From NCBI GenBank assembly GCA_017554105.1, contig JAFZIY010000015.1, positions 62,001 through 126,000 of the forward strand: a stretch of DNA of 64,000 nt. Reading direction: 5' to 3'. Positions within the stretch are counted from its first letter, which is position 1. Every line of letters starts with the position of its first letter. The notes under the pieces were generated by a model. That model did no database searches. It had not been told where the DNA came from and worked only from the letters and a program-made list of their open reading frames with translations. The DNA is from Prevotella sp. Its GTDB lineage: Bacteria; Bacteroidota; Bacteroidia; Bacteroidales; Bacteroidaceae. Shown here one piece after another: positions 8,348 through 16,839 of the stretch. The translations under genes were made by a program, and so were the position numbers.

Positions 8348-9408
8348 TGAAGACGGAACACCTGCTGATAATCCGATTCTCTGCTCTCGGTGATGTGGCA
8401 ATGACCGTGCCTATTGTTAGTTCTCTGGCACGGCAATATCCTGATTTGCGCATCACCGTTCTCAGCCGTTCCTTCATGCGACCGCTTTTTGAGGACATTG
8501 CGCCTAACGTGGGATTCATGGGAGCCGACCTGAAGAAAGAGTATCATGGGATTAGAGGCCTAAATGCACTCTACCGCCGGTTGGTGGCAAAGAACTTCAC
8601 CGCCGTGGCTGACCTTCACAACGTTCTTCGCTCCAGTTATCTGCGCATGAGGTTCAACGTGGCGCGCTATCGGGTGGAACACATCGACAAGAACCGTAAG
8701 GGAAGGCGCACCCTGACCAAGAAAGAAGGAAAACAACTTGTGCGCCAGCAGTCGTCGTTCGAGAAATATGCCGACGTACTGGCACGTCTCGGATACCCCA
8801 TAAAAATGGATTTCGTATCTATATTCCCGCCCGAGGGAGGTCCGATGGGCGAGATAGTGGATGCCATCGGTGAGAAGAAAGGCTTCCAACAGTGGATTGG
8901 TGTGGCTCCCTTTGCAGCACATAATGGCAAGATATACCCACAGGAAAAGACTCTCGAGGTAATTAAGCAACTGCTGGTGAAGCATCCCTCGGCGCGGATA
9001 TTCCTCTTCGGGGGCGGTGACAACGAACTGGCAGTGATGAAGAAATGGGCTGCCGAGGTGACACAATGCACCGTGGTACCAGAGAAATTGAAGGGTTTTC
9101 GCAACGAACTGATACTGATGAGTCACCTGGACGTGATGCTCTCGATGGACAGTGCCAACATGCACCTGGCATCACTCGTGGCTACTCCGGTGGTAAGCAT
9201 CTGGGGCGCGACGCATCCCTTTGCCGGATTCGCTGGATGGAATCAGGCAGAGGAGAACATCATACAGTTGGATATGCCATGCCGCCCATGCAGCATCTAT
9301 GGCAATCGCCCGTGTCTTCGTGGCGACTATGCATGCCTCAACGACATCGCTCCAGAGCGCATAGTTGACCGTATCGAGGAAACGCTGGAGAAAAACCACC
9401 GAGCCTGA
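8347..9408 (+). CDS. Glycosyltransferase family 9 (heptosyltransferase type)
   Basis: Probably transfers a heptose or similar sugar onto the lipopolysaccharide inner core at the cytoplasmic face of the inner membrane. The 353-residue GT-B protein begins LLIIRFSALGDVAMTVPIVS, characteristic of ADP-heptose transferases (acidic catalytic residue in the GDV segment). It ends with SMDSANMHLASLVATPVVSI followed by GATHP, the sugar-nucleotide binding region. A Cys-rich segment near the C-terminus (PCRPCSIYGNRPCLRGDYAC) resembles that of other Bacteroidota GT9 proteins. Coupled to DUF4254 by a one-base overlap. Confidence 0.88.
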   Translation: MKTEHLLIIRFSALGDVAMTVPIVSSLARQYPDLRITVLSRSFMRPLFEDIAPNVGFMGADLKKEYHGIRGLNALYRRLVAKNFTAVADLHNVLRSSYLRMRFNVARYRVEHIDKNRKGRRTLTKKEGKQLVRQQSSFEKYADVLARLGYPIKMDFVSIFPPEGGPMGEIVDAIGEKKGFQQWIGVAPFAAHNGKIYPQEKTLEVIKQLLVKHPSARIFLFGGGDNELAVMKKWAAEVTQCTVVPEKLKGFRNELILMSHLDVMLSMDSANMHLASLVATPVVSIWGATHPFAGFAGWNQAEENIIQLDMPCRPCSIYGNRPCLRGDYACLNDIAPERIVDRIEETLEKNHRA

Positions 9409-9459
9409 GAGGTCTGTTGGACCACAACCAATACAAGCCAGCAAACTCACTAACCAAGA

Positions 9460-10104
9460 ATGACAAGAGACATCTTTTGCAAATGTGTGGAAGACTATGC
9501 CGAAACCATAGAAAAGATTAAGGATTCGGCACATCAGTTGCATGCCAGCGTCAATCAGCATTACGATGGTACGCTGCCTTACGGCTATCATCTTGACATG
9601 GTCGTTGACTCTTTATATAAATATGGTGACGAGGTGTGTGCTTGTCGCGAGGATATCCTGCCACTATTCTTTGGCGCTTATTACCACGATAGCATCGAAG
9701 ACGCACGGCTTACTTACAACGATGTCACCGTCAAGGCACGGCAGTTCATGGACGAGGAACAGGCTTACATGGCTGCTGAGATTGTATATGCGCTGACCAA
9801 CGACAAGGGTCGCACGCGCGCGCAACGCGCGGGCGATAATTATTATAAAGGAATACGCGAGACACCTTACGCACCTTTCGTGAAACTTGCCGACCGACTT
9901 GCCAACATCACCTACTCTTGCAGAGGCAGTAACAACGCGAACAATCACATGAAAGAAGTGTATAGAGAAGAACTGCCACATTTCCTTGAGGCGATTAACC
10001 GGTCGCCTGACACAGACATTTCCGACTCTCGTTTCCTTCTTCCGCAAAGGATGATAGACCGTATAGAAGAAGAGATAAACTGCACTACACGATATGAAGA
10101 ATAA
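9460..10104 (+). CDS. HD-domain hydrolase, small-alarmone-hydrolase-like
   Basis: Predicted cytoplasmic metal-dependent phosphohydrolase of 214 residues. Motifs appear in the order of the SpoT/MESH1 hydrolase domain: His44 (YGYHLDMV), His76-Asp77 and Glu80-Asp81 (HDSIED), a TNDK segment at 113-116 followed by Arg residues, and Asp145 with Asn149 in VKLADRLANI. In that family the His/His-Asp/Asp set binds Mn2+ and the Glu-Asp pair takes part in removing the 3' pyrophosphate of (p)ppGpp. No synthetase or ACT region is present. Substrate is inferred only; a general HD phosphohydrolase is the alternative. The downstream frame starts 11 bases before its end. Confidence 0.72.
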   Translation: MTRDIFCKCVEDYAETIEKIKDSAHQLHASVNQHYDGTLPYGYHLDMVVDSLYKYGDEVCACREDILPLFFGAYYHDSIEDARLTYNDVTVKARQFMDEEQAYMAAEIVYALTNDKGRTRAQRAGDNYYKGIRETPYAPFVKLADRLANITYSCRGSNNANNHMKEVYREELPHFLEAINRSPDTDISDSRFLLPQRMIDRIEEEINCTTRYEE

Positions 10105-11044
10105 GATATTAAGCATTATTTCCGTTCTCTTGTTCGCCCTGCCACTGTCGGCACAGGTGCAGCAAGGCTATGTAAAGACTCTGGGACGCCCGGGCGCGTC
10201 AGGAAAACCTCTGCAAGGCGTGACAATAAGGGTGAGGGGTGTGATGAATGCCCTCATCAGTGATGCCAACGGAAGTTTCAAGATACAGGCTATAGGGAAA
10301 AAAGACGGTGACGCACTGATAATAAACAGTATAAACAAGAACGGATACGAACTGAAAGACAAGGAAATAGTGGGGCGCAGCCTGGTGTTCTCCTCACGCG
10401 TGCCAATACAGTTGGTGATGGTTTCCTCATCGCAACTGGCAGCCGACAAGAAACGCATTGAAGACAATGCCTACAAGGTGGCGGAGAACAATTACAAGAA
10501 AAAGGTGGCTGAACTGGAAAAGCAGAAGAAGCAGAAAGAACTCTCCGCAAAGGACTATGAGACTCAGTTGCAGGAATTGGAGGCACGTTACGAGAACTAT
10601 ATGGCTCTCGTGGGTGACATGGCTGAGCGCTATGCTCTCACCGACTATGACGAACTCGACTCCATAGACATACAAATCAACGAGTGTATTGAAAATGGAG
10701 AACTCGACAAAGCCGACTCGCTGATTCACTCGGTGTTCGACCCTACCACAGTCCTGCAACGCAACCAAGAGGCCAAGGCAGAGATAGCAGAGCGCATGAG
10801 GATAGCCCAGGAGGCGATAGACAAGGCTCTTGCTGACAAGCAACAACTGGAACAGAACCTTGAATATGCCACAAGACTCGCTCAGAACTGCGAGAGTCTG
10901 GCAGCCGACTATCTGCAACAGGGAATGACAGAGAAGGCACGGGAGAACTATACCCATGCCCTTGAACTGATACGGCTGATCAGTGGCGAGGACAGTGACG
11001 ATGCCAAACGCCTGGAGTCTATCATCTCGTCTATTCCGAAATAG
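10094..11044 (+). CDS. Exported coiled-coil protein with carboxypeptidase-regulatory-like domain
   Basis: 316 residues with a signal peptide (cleavage after LSAQ or LSA). Residues 25-115 resemble a carboxypeptidase-regulatory-like beta-sandwich (GKPLQGVTIRVRG...SDANGSFKIQ), the module common at the start of Bacteroidota outer-membrane proteins. Next comes a long charged coiled-coil (about 120-180, KKKVAELEKQKKQKELSAKD) and a helical repeat-like end (DYLQQGMTEKARENYTHALE, TPR-like). There is no beta-barrel, so it is likely periplasmic or surface-exposed. It overlaps the HD gene by 11 bases, hence probably cotranscribed. Function not known. Confidence 0.75.
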   Translation: MKNKILSIISVLLFALPLSAQVQQGYVKTLGRPGASGKPLQGVTIRVRGVMNALISDANGSFKIQAIGKKDGDALIINSINKNGYELKDKEIVGRSLVFSSRVPIQLVMVSSSQLAADKKRIEDNAYKVAENNYKKKVAELEKQKKQKELSAKDYETQLQELEARYENYMALVGDMAERYALTDYDELDSIDIQINECIENGELDKADSLIHSVFDPTTVLQRNQEAKAEIAERMRIAQEAIDKALADKQQLEQNLEYATRLAQNCESLAADYLQQGMTEKARENYTHALELIRLISGEDSDDAKRLESIISSIPK

Positions 11045-11071
11045 TGAGGTCGTCGATGCAACTAAACAACA

Positions 11072-12136
11072 ATGAACAGAAGTATTTTTACCACCCTTGC
11101 CATATTTTCCATTCTCTTTCTTCTTGCATCTTGCGAAAAGAAGAAAGAGGAGGTGACACCTGAGACCTTCACAACAGAAATACTACTGAAAACCACACCG
11201 GTCAAGAACCAGGGCAAGAGTTCACTATGCTGGGCATATGCCATGCTTGCAACGATAGAGACCGAGCATATAATGAGAGGCGACTCGGTGAACCTGAGCG
11301 TCACCTTCCTTGCGCGTCATCTGCTTGAGGACCAACTGGAAAGTACTTACCTGTCCCATCACCCTACATCCAACACCTATCACCCAACGCCCATCACCAC
11401 CCGTGGAATGTCGGGCGACGCCCTATGGCTGATGGAAAACTACGGTGCTATGCCTTATGACACATGGCACGACAATGCCGACTATAACCTGCTTTGTCGC
11501 AAACTGCAAATCATGGTAAACGAGGCGGCGGTGCATAAGACAGGATTGGGGAAACTTATCGACGATGCCGAGCCACTGATGAACCAGCAAATGGGACCAA
11601 AGAAAGGCAGTGTCTATATGCTCGGAGCAGAATATACTCCTCTTGAATTCGCCCACAGTCTCTTCCGACATGGTGAATATGAGGCTCTTACAAGTTTCAC
11701 GCATCATCCTTATAATAAGCGTATGATTCTTGAAGTACCCGACAACCGCTATGGCAATGCAATGCTCAACGTGCCACTTGATACTCTTCAGGCTCGCATC
11801 GTCAACGCACTGCGACAAGGACATCCCGTATGCTGGGAGGGAGACACCAGCAATCCAGGCTTCTCATTCAGCAAAGGAACTGCTGTTTGCGACAACTCTT
11901 CAGCAAAGGTGGATGCCGAAACGCGCCAGAAGGCATTCGAGACACGACGCACCACCGACAATCACTGCATGGCCATCGTGGGACTGGCACGCGACAAGAA
12001 TGGTTCGCTCTATTTCATCTGTAAGAACTCATGGGGCACGTCTAACCCATATCATGGTTTCATGTATATGAGTGAAGACTATCTTCGAATGAACACTTTA
12101 GCCGTTTGGTTCTCTCTCCAAGAACCAAATTTATAG
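11072..12136 (+). CDS. Papain-like (C1 family) cysteine peptidase lipoprotein
   Basis: Lipoprotein of 354 residues: lipobox LASC puts lipidated Cys at 21. The peptidase fold is shown by PVKNQGKSSLCWAYAMLATIE (oxyanion Gln47, nucleophile Cys53), DNHCMAIVGL (His298) and ICKNSWGTS (Asn319), the complete Cys-His-Asn set, with spacing closer to the bleomycin-hydrolase/C1B branch than to short papain. It probably degrades peptides at the cell surface or in the periplasm. The stretch at 11354-11401 (HHPTSNTYHPTPITT) looks like intergenic repeat DNA carried in frame and lies away from the catalytic residues. It follows the coiled-coil gene by 27 bases. Confidence 0.82.
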   Translation: MNRSIFTTLAIFSILFLLASCEKKKEEVTPETFTTEILLKTTPVKNQGKSSLCWAYAMLATIETEHIMRGDSVNLSVTFLARHLLEDQLESTYLSHHPTSNTYHPTPITTRGMSGDALWLMENYGAMPYDTWHDNADYNLLCRKLQIMVNEAAVHKTGLGKLIDDAEPLMNQQMGPKKGSVYMLGAEYTPLEFAHSLFRHGEYEALTSFTHHPYNKRMILEVPDNRYGNAMLNVPLDTLQARIVNALRQGHPVCWEGDTSNPGFSFSKGTAVCDNSSAKVDAETRQKAFETRRTTDNHCMAIVGLARDKNGSLYFICKNSWGTSNPYHGFMYMSEDYLRMNTLAVWFSLQEPNL

Positions 12137-12161
12137 GCAATTACGTACTTTTTCTTGTTGT

Positions 12162-12280
12162 TTGCGACAATTATTGAGAGCATTTCTCTATTTTGTCGCA
12201 AATAATGTCGTTTGTCGCAACAAACACAACAGAAATAAATCACTTTTTTAGGAACATGAGTATAAACACTATTACCTTTG
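12162..12280 (+). promoter_or_regulatory. Three-site operator and promoter of peptide gene A
   Basis: TTGCGACA at 12162-12169 (inverted) and TGTCGCAA at 12194-12201 and 12213-12220 (direct) precede GGAACA at 12251-12256 and a -7 element TACCTTTG at 12273-12280. Start-to-start distances are 32, 19, 38 and 22 bases. The same elements with nearly identical spacing recur before the second peptide gene (12739-12856), so one DNA-binding regulator probably controls both. Confidence 0.75.
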
Positions 12281-12320
12281 CATCAGAAACAAAAAAAACA
12301 ACATAACAATAAAACGGAAA

Positions 12321-12509
12321 ATGAAAAAGATAATAGTTGCATTTGTCATGATTCTTCAAGTTGCAGTATCACTCGACTTGCTGACAGCAGACTTCGCAAA
12401 GGACAACGAGTCTAACGATGCAGAGATCGCTGCTTCGTCATGCAACACAAACAACTATATCGAAGTTTCCGACATGAACGAACTCGAGACATACATGTTT
12501 ACAGAATAG
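12321..12509 (+). CDS. Small exported peptide A, 62 residues
   Basis: The peptide starts MKKIIVAFVMILQVAVSLDL, a hydrophobic leader that could be a signal peptide or a membrane segment, followed by an acidic part with a single Cys (AASSCNTNNY) and the end ETYMFTE. Cleavage and final form are not predictable. The gene has a well-formed promoter with a 41-base leader between the -7 element and the ATG, an A-rich region before the start typical of Bacteroidota, and regulatory sites duplicated at the next small gene; this makes it more than a chance frame. No family recognised. A signal peptide, bacteriocin-like or stress peptide are all possible. Confidence 0.65.
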   Translation: MKKIIVAFVMILQVAVSLDLLTADFAKDNESNDAEIAASSCNTNNYIEVSDMNELETYMFTE

Positions 12510-12664
12510 ATATATATAATCTATACTATGATTACACGTAAAGGTTAATATTTATAGGGTTATTAGTTACAAAAAGGTCATTATTACGAGTAGTAGAAAG
12601 ACTAAATGCTTAGTATTTCTGACACAGAGGTCGGTTTAACCTGAGTTAAGGCACAACGACCGAG

Positions 12665-12701
12665 TCGCCGAGACTTCCAGTTTTTTAGGAAGTCTCGGCG
12701 A
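12665..12701 (+). terminator. Strong hairpin after peptide gene A
   Basis: Arms 12665-12678 and 12688-12701 form a perfect 14-base stem (TCGCCGAGACTTCC) with a 9-base loop AGTTTTTTA. Only a weak T run follows (CTGTTTTA), so it may act as terminator, attenuator or mRNA 3' end protector for the peptide A transcript. The 391 bases between the two peptide genes hold only this hairpin, a weaker GGTCG/CGACC stem upstream, and the second promoter. Confidence 0.65.
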
Positions 12702-12738
12702 ACTGTTTTACCATATTATATCTCTGGGAATACCGTCG

Positions 12739-12856
12739 CTGCGACAGATATAAACCCTTTTTGTCCGTTTTGTCGCGATAGGCAACGGATGTCGCAACAA
12801 GTATTGTCAAAAGGACGGAGAAAAGTTGGAACACCTCCGGAATCGTCATATATTTG
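12739..12856 (+). promoter_or_regulatory. Three-site operator and promoter of peptide gene B
   Basis: CTGCGACA at 12739-12746 (inverted), TGTCGCGA at 12771-12778 and TGTCGCAA at 12790-12797, then GGAACA at 12828-12833 and the -7 element TATATTTG at 12849-12856. Distances are 32, 19, 38 and 21 bases, matching the first promoter within one base although the sequences between the sites differ. Confidence 0.75.
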
Positions 12857-12900
12857 CAGATGTAGAAACGGAATAATAACAATTTAAAAACAACAACATT

Positions 12901-13032
12901 ATGAAAACAACAGAGAGTATATCATTCGTGAAGAGAATCAGTAACATGATGAAAAAAATCGGTGAGTGTTACGACGTCATCGGAAAGTACACCAACCAGT
13001 CATTGTATGTCGATAGGTTCTTCTTCTTTTAG
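12901..13032 (+). CDS. Small peptide B, 43 residues
   Basis: Frame from ATG at 12901 to TAG, encoding a basic, possibly amphipathic N-terminal part (MKTTESISFVKRISNMMKKI), one Cys (GECYDVIGKY) and a striking C-terminal FFFF. There is no signal peptide. It has its own promoter (-7 at 12849-12856, 44-base leader rich in A) that copies the layout of the peptide A promoter, so it is likely a genuine gene controlled with peptide A. It is too short for ordinary gene calling. No family or function recognised. Confidence 0.6.
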   Translation: MKTTESISFVKRISNMMKKIGECYDVIGKYTNQSLYVDRFFFF

Positions 13033-13094
13033 GGAAAGAACGTAACTTACTGATTTTTTCAGTTTTACCTTGTGGTTTTATCGAATAAAATGTC

Positions 13095-13102
13095 TATCTT
13101 TG
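13095..13102 (+). promoter_or_regulatory. -7 element for the AsmA-like gene
   Basis: TATCTTTG, 40 bases before the ATG at 13143, fits TAnnTTTG. It separates this gene from the peptide genes upstream. Confidence 0.6.
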
Positions 13103-13142
13103 GAGGCGAATCATTACTATCTTTAATTCTTTCGACTGGATT

Positions 13143-15008
13143 ATGAGTAAAATGCTTAAACGTACCCTGAAGTGGACAGCGGGAGTCCTTATCACCTTAG
13201 TGGCGATTGTCGGCATTGGCACGTTGCTGCTCAATACCAATTATGTGCAGCAACGGCTGCTTAAACGCGCAACGGCGATTCTTTCTGAGCGTCTCGGCAC
13301 CAATGTCAAGGCAGACAGTGTGAGCGTCAATCTCTTTGTTCCCTCAGTGTCACTCTACGGACTGAGCATCGATGACCAAGAAGGACGTCCGATGCTTAAG
13401 ATGGGAGAGGCTGATGCCCGACTGACAATAAACAGTCTGTGGGCAAGGGATATCACCGTGGAACGACTGGAGGCTAACAGACTGGAGGCATTGCTCATCA
13501 AGGCGCACAGCGACTCGGCAGCAAACTATCAGTTTCTCCTCGACTCACTGGCAAAGAAACCTAACGAAGGGAAGAATAAAAAAAAGAAATCGAAGAAACT
13601 ATCCGTCGACCTTCAACACTTTATAGTGGACCATGCCCAAATCATTTACCAGTTAGAAGAAAAGAAGACCTCCGGCTCTGTTGCTCTCCTCGACGTGGAA
13701 CAGGAGGGCGAAGGCTATGCGGTAAAGATAGACTCTCTCCACTTTACAACCAATAACAACCTTCCACGGAAGAATGCCAACAGACCGAATAAAGGGTGGT
13801 TTGACGCAGGACATCTGGACATTACGGCATCGCTTCGATGCACAATAAACATTGCGAAGTCTGACACCCTTGCCTTCTCGGTCACCAAAGCCACCATTAG
13901 CGACCGCAAGACAGGAATCGATATCAAGGACTTGCGTCTCAAGGCAACATCCAACATGAAGAAGTTCTGGTTTAAGGATATCGCTCTGACACAGGGTTCC
14001 ACCACTTTGAACATCCCTTACGCTACCTTCATCAAACAACCTTCACCAAATAATAAATTCTATTTTGAGACAGGCGTTGTCAGGGGAAGCGTCATATTGC
14101 GAGACATAGCACGTCCCTTTGCACCGGTATTACAGAACTTCACGCTGCCACTCATGCTGAATGTACAGGTCAGTGGTACTCAGGACATGCTGAAGTTCAG
14201 CAATGTTAGGGTAAACACTGCCGACAAACATCTCACCATCGCAGCAAACGGACAAATAAACCACCTACGTGAGAAGGGTAACCTGACGGTGTCGTTCGAC
14301 GTGAACAGCATGAAGATAAAACCAGGAACAGCAGAAAAAATCATCAAGTTGTTCCCCGTGAAGCGCCTTATGATGAAACAGTTGAACCTCCTGGGCGACA
14401 TTACATATAAAGGTCATTTCGACGTGGTAGGTCACAGCGAGTCGTTCCGTGGACTACTCTCCACAAACTGCGGACCGCTGAACTTCAACTTTACCATTGA
14501 CAACAGCAACCAGTGGATTAATGGAACCTTGGGAAGCAAGGCTTTCCGCTTGGGACACGTCATGGAATTAAAAGACCTGGGTGATGTCAGTTGTCATGCC
14601 GACTTCAAGGTAGATATCTCGAAACCACGAACGGCAAAGATGAGACAGGAGAAAGGCGGCAAACTGCCCATCGGTACCGTCACCGCCACCATTGACGACT
14701 GCAGTTACAAGAAGACTCACGTGCGCAACCTCGATGCCTCCATCCAGTGTGACGGTGCGGTGGCAGAGGGTGATATAACACAACGTGGCAAGCGACGCGA
14801 CCTCTACTGTCACTTTGCCTACACTGAGACACAGGACGCAAGCAAACTGAAGATTTCTGATCCAGGAATACGTTTCCACAAGAAAAATGACTCTTTAGAT
14901 ACAAAGAATTCGTCAAAGAACACCAAACAAGACGAAACAGACGGGACAAAACAAAAGAAGGACAAAAACTTGCTCAAGAGATTGTTCAAGAAGAAAGACA
15001 AGGAATAA
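13143..15008 (+). CDS. AsmA-like envelope protein
   Basis: 621 residues: one N-terminal membrane segment (about 13-32), then a long periplasmic region of beta-rich repeats starting with NTNYVQQRLLKRATAILSERLGTNVKADSVSVNLF, the classic opening of AsmA/YhdP-type proteins. Such proteins are thought to bridge the envelope and carry lipids to, or control assembly of, the outer membrane. The C-terminus is a Lys-rich tail (LLKRLFKKKDKE) without a second membrane segment, and a Lys-rich insert lies near residues 140-155. It is followed after 6 bases by the dipeptidase gene. The family is clear; the precise role is not. Confidence 0.8.
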   Translation: MSKMLKRTLKWTAGVLITLVAIVGIGTLLLNTNYVQQRLLKRATAILSERLGTNVKADSVSVNLFVPSVSLYGLSIDDQEGRPMLKMGEADARLTINSLWARDITVERLEANRLEALLIKAHSDSAANYQFLLDSLAKKPNEGKNKKKKSKKLSVDLQHFIVDHAQIIYQLEEKKTSGSVALLDVEQEGEGYAVKIDSLHFTTNNNLPRKNANRPNKGWFDAGHLDITASLRCTINIAKSDTLAFSVTKATISDRKTGIDIKDLRLKATSNMKKFWFKDIALTQGSTTLNIPYATFIKQPSPNNKFYFETGVVRGSVILRDIARPFAPVLQNFTLPLMLNVQVSGTQDMLKFSNVRVNTADKHLTIAANGQINHLREKGNLTVSFDVNSMKIKPGTAEKIIKLFPVKRLMMKQLNLLGDITYKGHFDVVGHSESFRGLLSTNCGPLNFNFTIDNSNQWINGTLGSKAFRLGHVMELKDLGDVSCHADFKVDISKPRTAKMRQEKGGKLPIGTVTATIDDCSYKKTHVRNLDASIQCDGAVAEGDITQRGKRRDLYCHFAYTETQDASKLKISDPGIRFHKKNDSLDTKNSSKNTKQDETDGTKQKKDKNLLKRLFKKKDKE

Positions 15009-15014
15009 AACTAT

Positions 15015-15782
15015 ATGACAATGAAAGATTATTGGAAAATAGTTGCTATCAGCATAATGTGTGGGGCATGTGCCACAACACGACAACCGGGCAACAGCAA
15101 AACCGATGATACAAGCCAGTTCGTGAACATCACAGACGTCGTGCCCGATGCAATACTTGAGATAAGATACCACGGTACTTACAACTTCGTGGGACAGCGC
15201 ATCGACGGTTATCAGCAACCGACGGCTTTGCTCACCAAGCAGGCAGCAAAAGCATTGAAGGCAGTAAGCGACGACGTTAAGGAGCAGGGCTACAGACTGA
15301 AGATTTATGATGCATACCGTCCTCAGAAAGGTGTCGACCACTTCGTGCGCTGGTCGAAAGACATCCCCGACACTCTGATGAAGACATATTTCTATCCCGA
15401 TCTTGACAAGAGTGTGCTCTTCGCCCAAGAATACATCATGGAGAAAAGCGGCCACACACGAGGCTCAACCGTTGACCTTACCCTATTCGACATGAAAACA
15501 GAGAAAGAACTGGACATGGGAGGCACCTTCGACTGGTTCGGACCGGAGAGCCATCCAGACTTCTGTGGAAATCCCGAAACAGGCGAATACACTGGCGACA
15601 ACCACAAAAGTCCTACTGGACGTAGCATAACAGCAGAGCAGTTCCGCAACCGCATGATACTCAGAGCTGCTATGTTGCGCCATGGTTTCAAGCCTCTCGA
15701 CTCAGAGTGGTGGCACTTCACTCTGCGCGAAGAACCGTTCCCCGACACTTATTTCACTTTCCCCGTGAAGCAACTGAAATAG
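15015..15782 (+). CDS. VanX-type D-Ala-D-Ala dipeptidase lipoprotein (M15)
   Basis: Zinc peptidase of 255 residues that in this family cuts D-alanyl-D-alanine or similar cell-wall dipeptides. Zinc and catalytic motifs are complete: KIYDAYRP (Arg of the active site), SGHTRGSTVDLTLF (SxHxxGxxxD, two zinc ligands) and EWWHFT (catalytic Glu and third ligand His). The N-terminus is a lipoprotein signal (IMCGAC, lipidated Cys), so it acts in the periplasm or at the outer membrane. Normal recycling or salvage is more likely than vancomycin resistance, since no vanH/vanA neighbours exist. A second ATG six bases in (15021) is an equally plausible start. Confidence 0.88.
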   Translation: MTMKDYWKIVAISIMCGACATTRQPGNSKTDDTSQFVNITDVVPDAILEIRYHGTYNFVGQRIDGYQQPTALLTKQAAKALKAVSDDVKEQGYRLKIYDAYRPQKGVDHFVRWSKDIPDTLMKTYFYPDLDKSVLFAQEYIMEKSGHTRGSTVDLTLFDMKTEKELDMGGTFDWFGPESHPDFCGNPETGEYTGDNHKSPTGRSITAEQFRNRMILRAAMLRHGFKPLDSEWWHFTLREEPFPDTYFTFPVKQLK

Positions 15783-15813
15783 TATTGTGAACTGAGAGGA
15801 AAACACTTCAATC

Positions 15814-15846
15814 TTTTGGTTCTAACGGAAAAATAGACTATCTTTG
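15814..15846 (+). promoter_or_regulatory. Promoter of LicD-family gene
   Basis: TTTTGG at 15814-15819 and TATCTTTG at 15839-15846 are 19 bases apart, a good -33/-7 pair, ending 37 bases before the ATG. Confidence 0.7.
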
Positions 15847-15883
15847 CAAACATAATCAGCGTTATCGTATAACAGATCATACA

Positions 15884-16834
15884 ATGGTTGATATCAGTTT
15901 GGAACTTCCAGATGGCTTTCTTGAAGAGGAAGAACGTGAGGGATATGTTGTACCGTCAAAGATGAAAGAGGTGTGGGCTATCCAAATGGATTTGCTCACA
16001 CAACTTATCAATGTATGCCAACAGAACAACATAAAGATGTGGGTAGATGGTGGCACACTCTTGGGGGCCGTTCGCCATCACGGTTATATTCCTTGGGACG
16101 ATGACATTGACGTAATAATGCTGCGCGAGGAGTATGACAAACTGATGGAAATAGGCAAAGATGCTTTCACGGCGCCTTATTTCTTTCAAAGTGCATACAC
16201 TGACTCAGGCTATTCTCTCGGTCATGCACAGTTGCGTAACAGTCAGACAGCAGCAATACGCCCGGCAGACTCTTTCAAGTTATACAACCAAGGCATCTTC
16301 ATTGACATTTTCGTATTAGATGCCGTTCCCGAAGACGAATCACTAAGGCTATCTACTGTCAAGGAAAGCAATCGCATCTGGCGATTCTTGAAGGCCCGGG
16401 ACACTAACATTCTGTACTCTGGAAGACTAACACTTATAGGTAGGAAAGTGAAAGCACGCCATGCAGTGAAGAAATATGGATGGGCGAATCTCTATCGCAA
16501 GGGTGAGGACTTGCTGCGCAACGTCTCAATTGACGACTGCCGCTATGTCGCTTACCGTTCCTATTTCGGCGACCGTTTCTTGTACGACAAGCACATTTTT
16601 GACGATACTATATGGATTGATTTTGAACATATAAAGGTTCCTGTTCCAAAGAGATACCATGAGTTTTTGGTTGTGCATTACGGCAGCGACTATATGACGC
16701 CGCATCACGACTACACCAACCACGGTGAACTCGTTTTTGACACCTCGCGCAGTTATAAGGAGGTTCTTCCTGAGGTGAGAAAAGCATATAAGCAATCTTT
16801 GCTTAAACGCCTGAGGAAAAAAATCTTCAAGTGA
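15884..16834 (+). CDS. LicD-family transferase
   Basis: A 316-residue cytoplasmic nucleotidyltransferase-fold protein. The block DGGTLLGAVRHHGYIPWDDD followed by IDV is the LicD signature, with the metal-binding Asp residues. LicD proteins move phosphocholine or other phospho-substituents from nucleotide donors onto surface glycans. It has its own promoter and faces two glycosyltransferase genes, so it probably decorates the surface polysaccharide or lipopolysaccharide. No choline kinase or transporter is visible in the window, so the transferred group cannot be named. Confidence 0.85.
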   Translation: MVDISLELPDGFLEEEEREGYVVPSKMKEVWAIQMDLLTQLINVCQQNNIKMWVDGGTLLGAVRHHGYIPWDDDIDVIMLREEYDKLMEIGKDAFTAPYFFQSAYTDSGYSLGHAQLRNSQTAAIRPADSFKLYNQGIFIDIFVLDAVPEDESLRLSTVKESNRIWRFLKARDTNILYSGRLTLIGRKVKARHAVKKYGWANLYRKGEDLLRNVSIDDCRYVAYRSYFGDRFLYDKHIFDDTIWIDFEHIKVPVPKRYHEFLVVHYGSDYMTPHHDYTNHGELVFDTSRSYKEVLPEVRKAYKQSLLKRLRKKIFK

Positions 16835-16839
16835 TATAT

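Noticed and set aside
8560-9165. A 201-residue frame opposite the GT9 gene
   Set aside because: It is antisense to a gene with strong family motifs and shows no motif or promoter.
12685-12882. A 65-residue frame on the minus strand between the peptide genes
   Set aside because: It covers the operator sites and promoter of peptide gene B and has no promoter of its own.
15015-15782. Vancomycin resistance determinant
   Set aside because: The VanX-type motif is present, but no vanH, vanA or regulator genes surround it; a wall-recycling dipeptidase is more likely.
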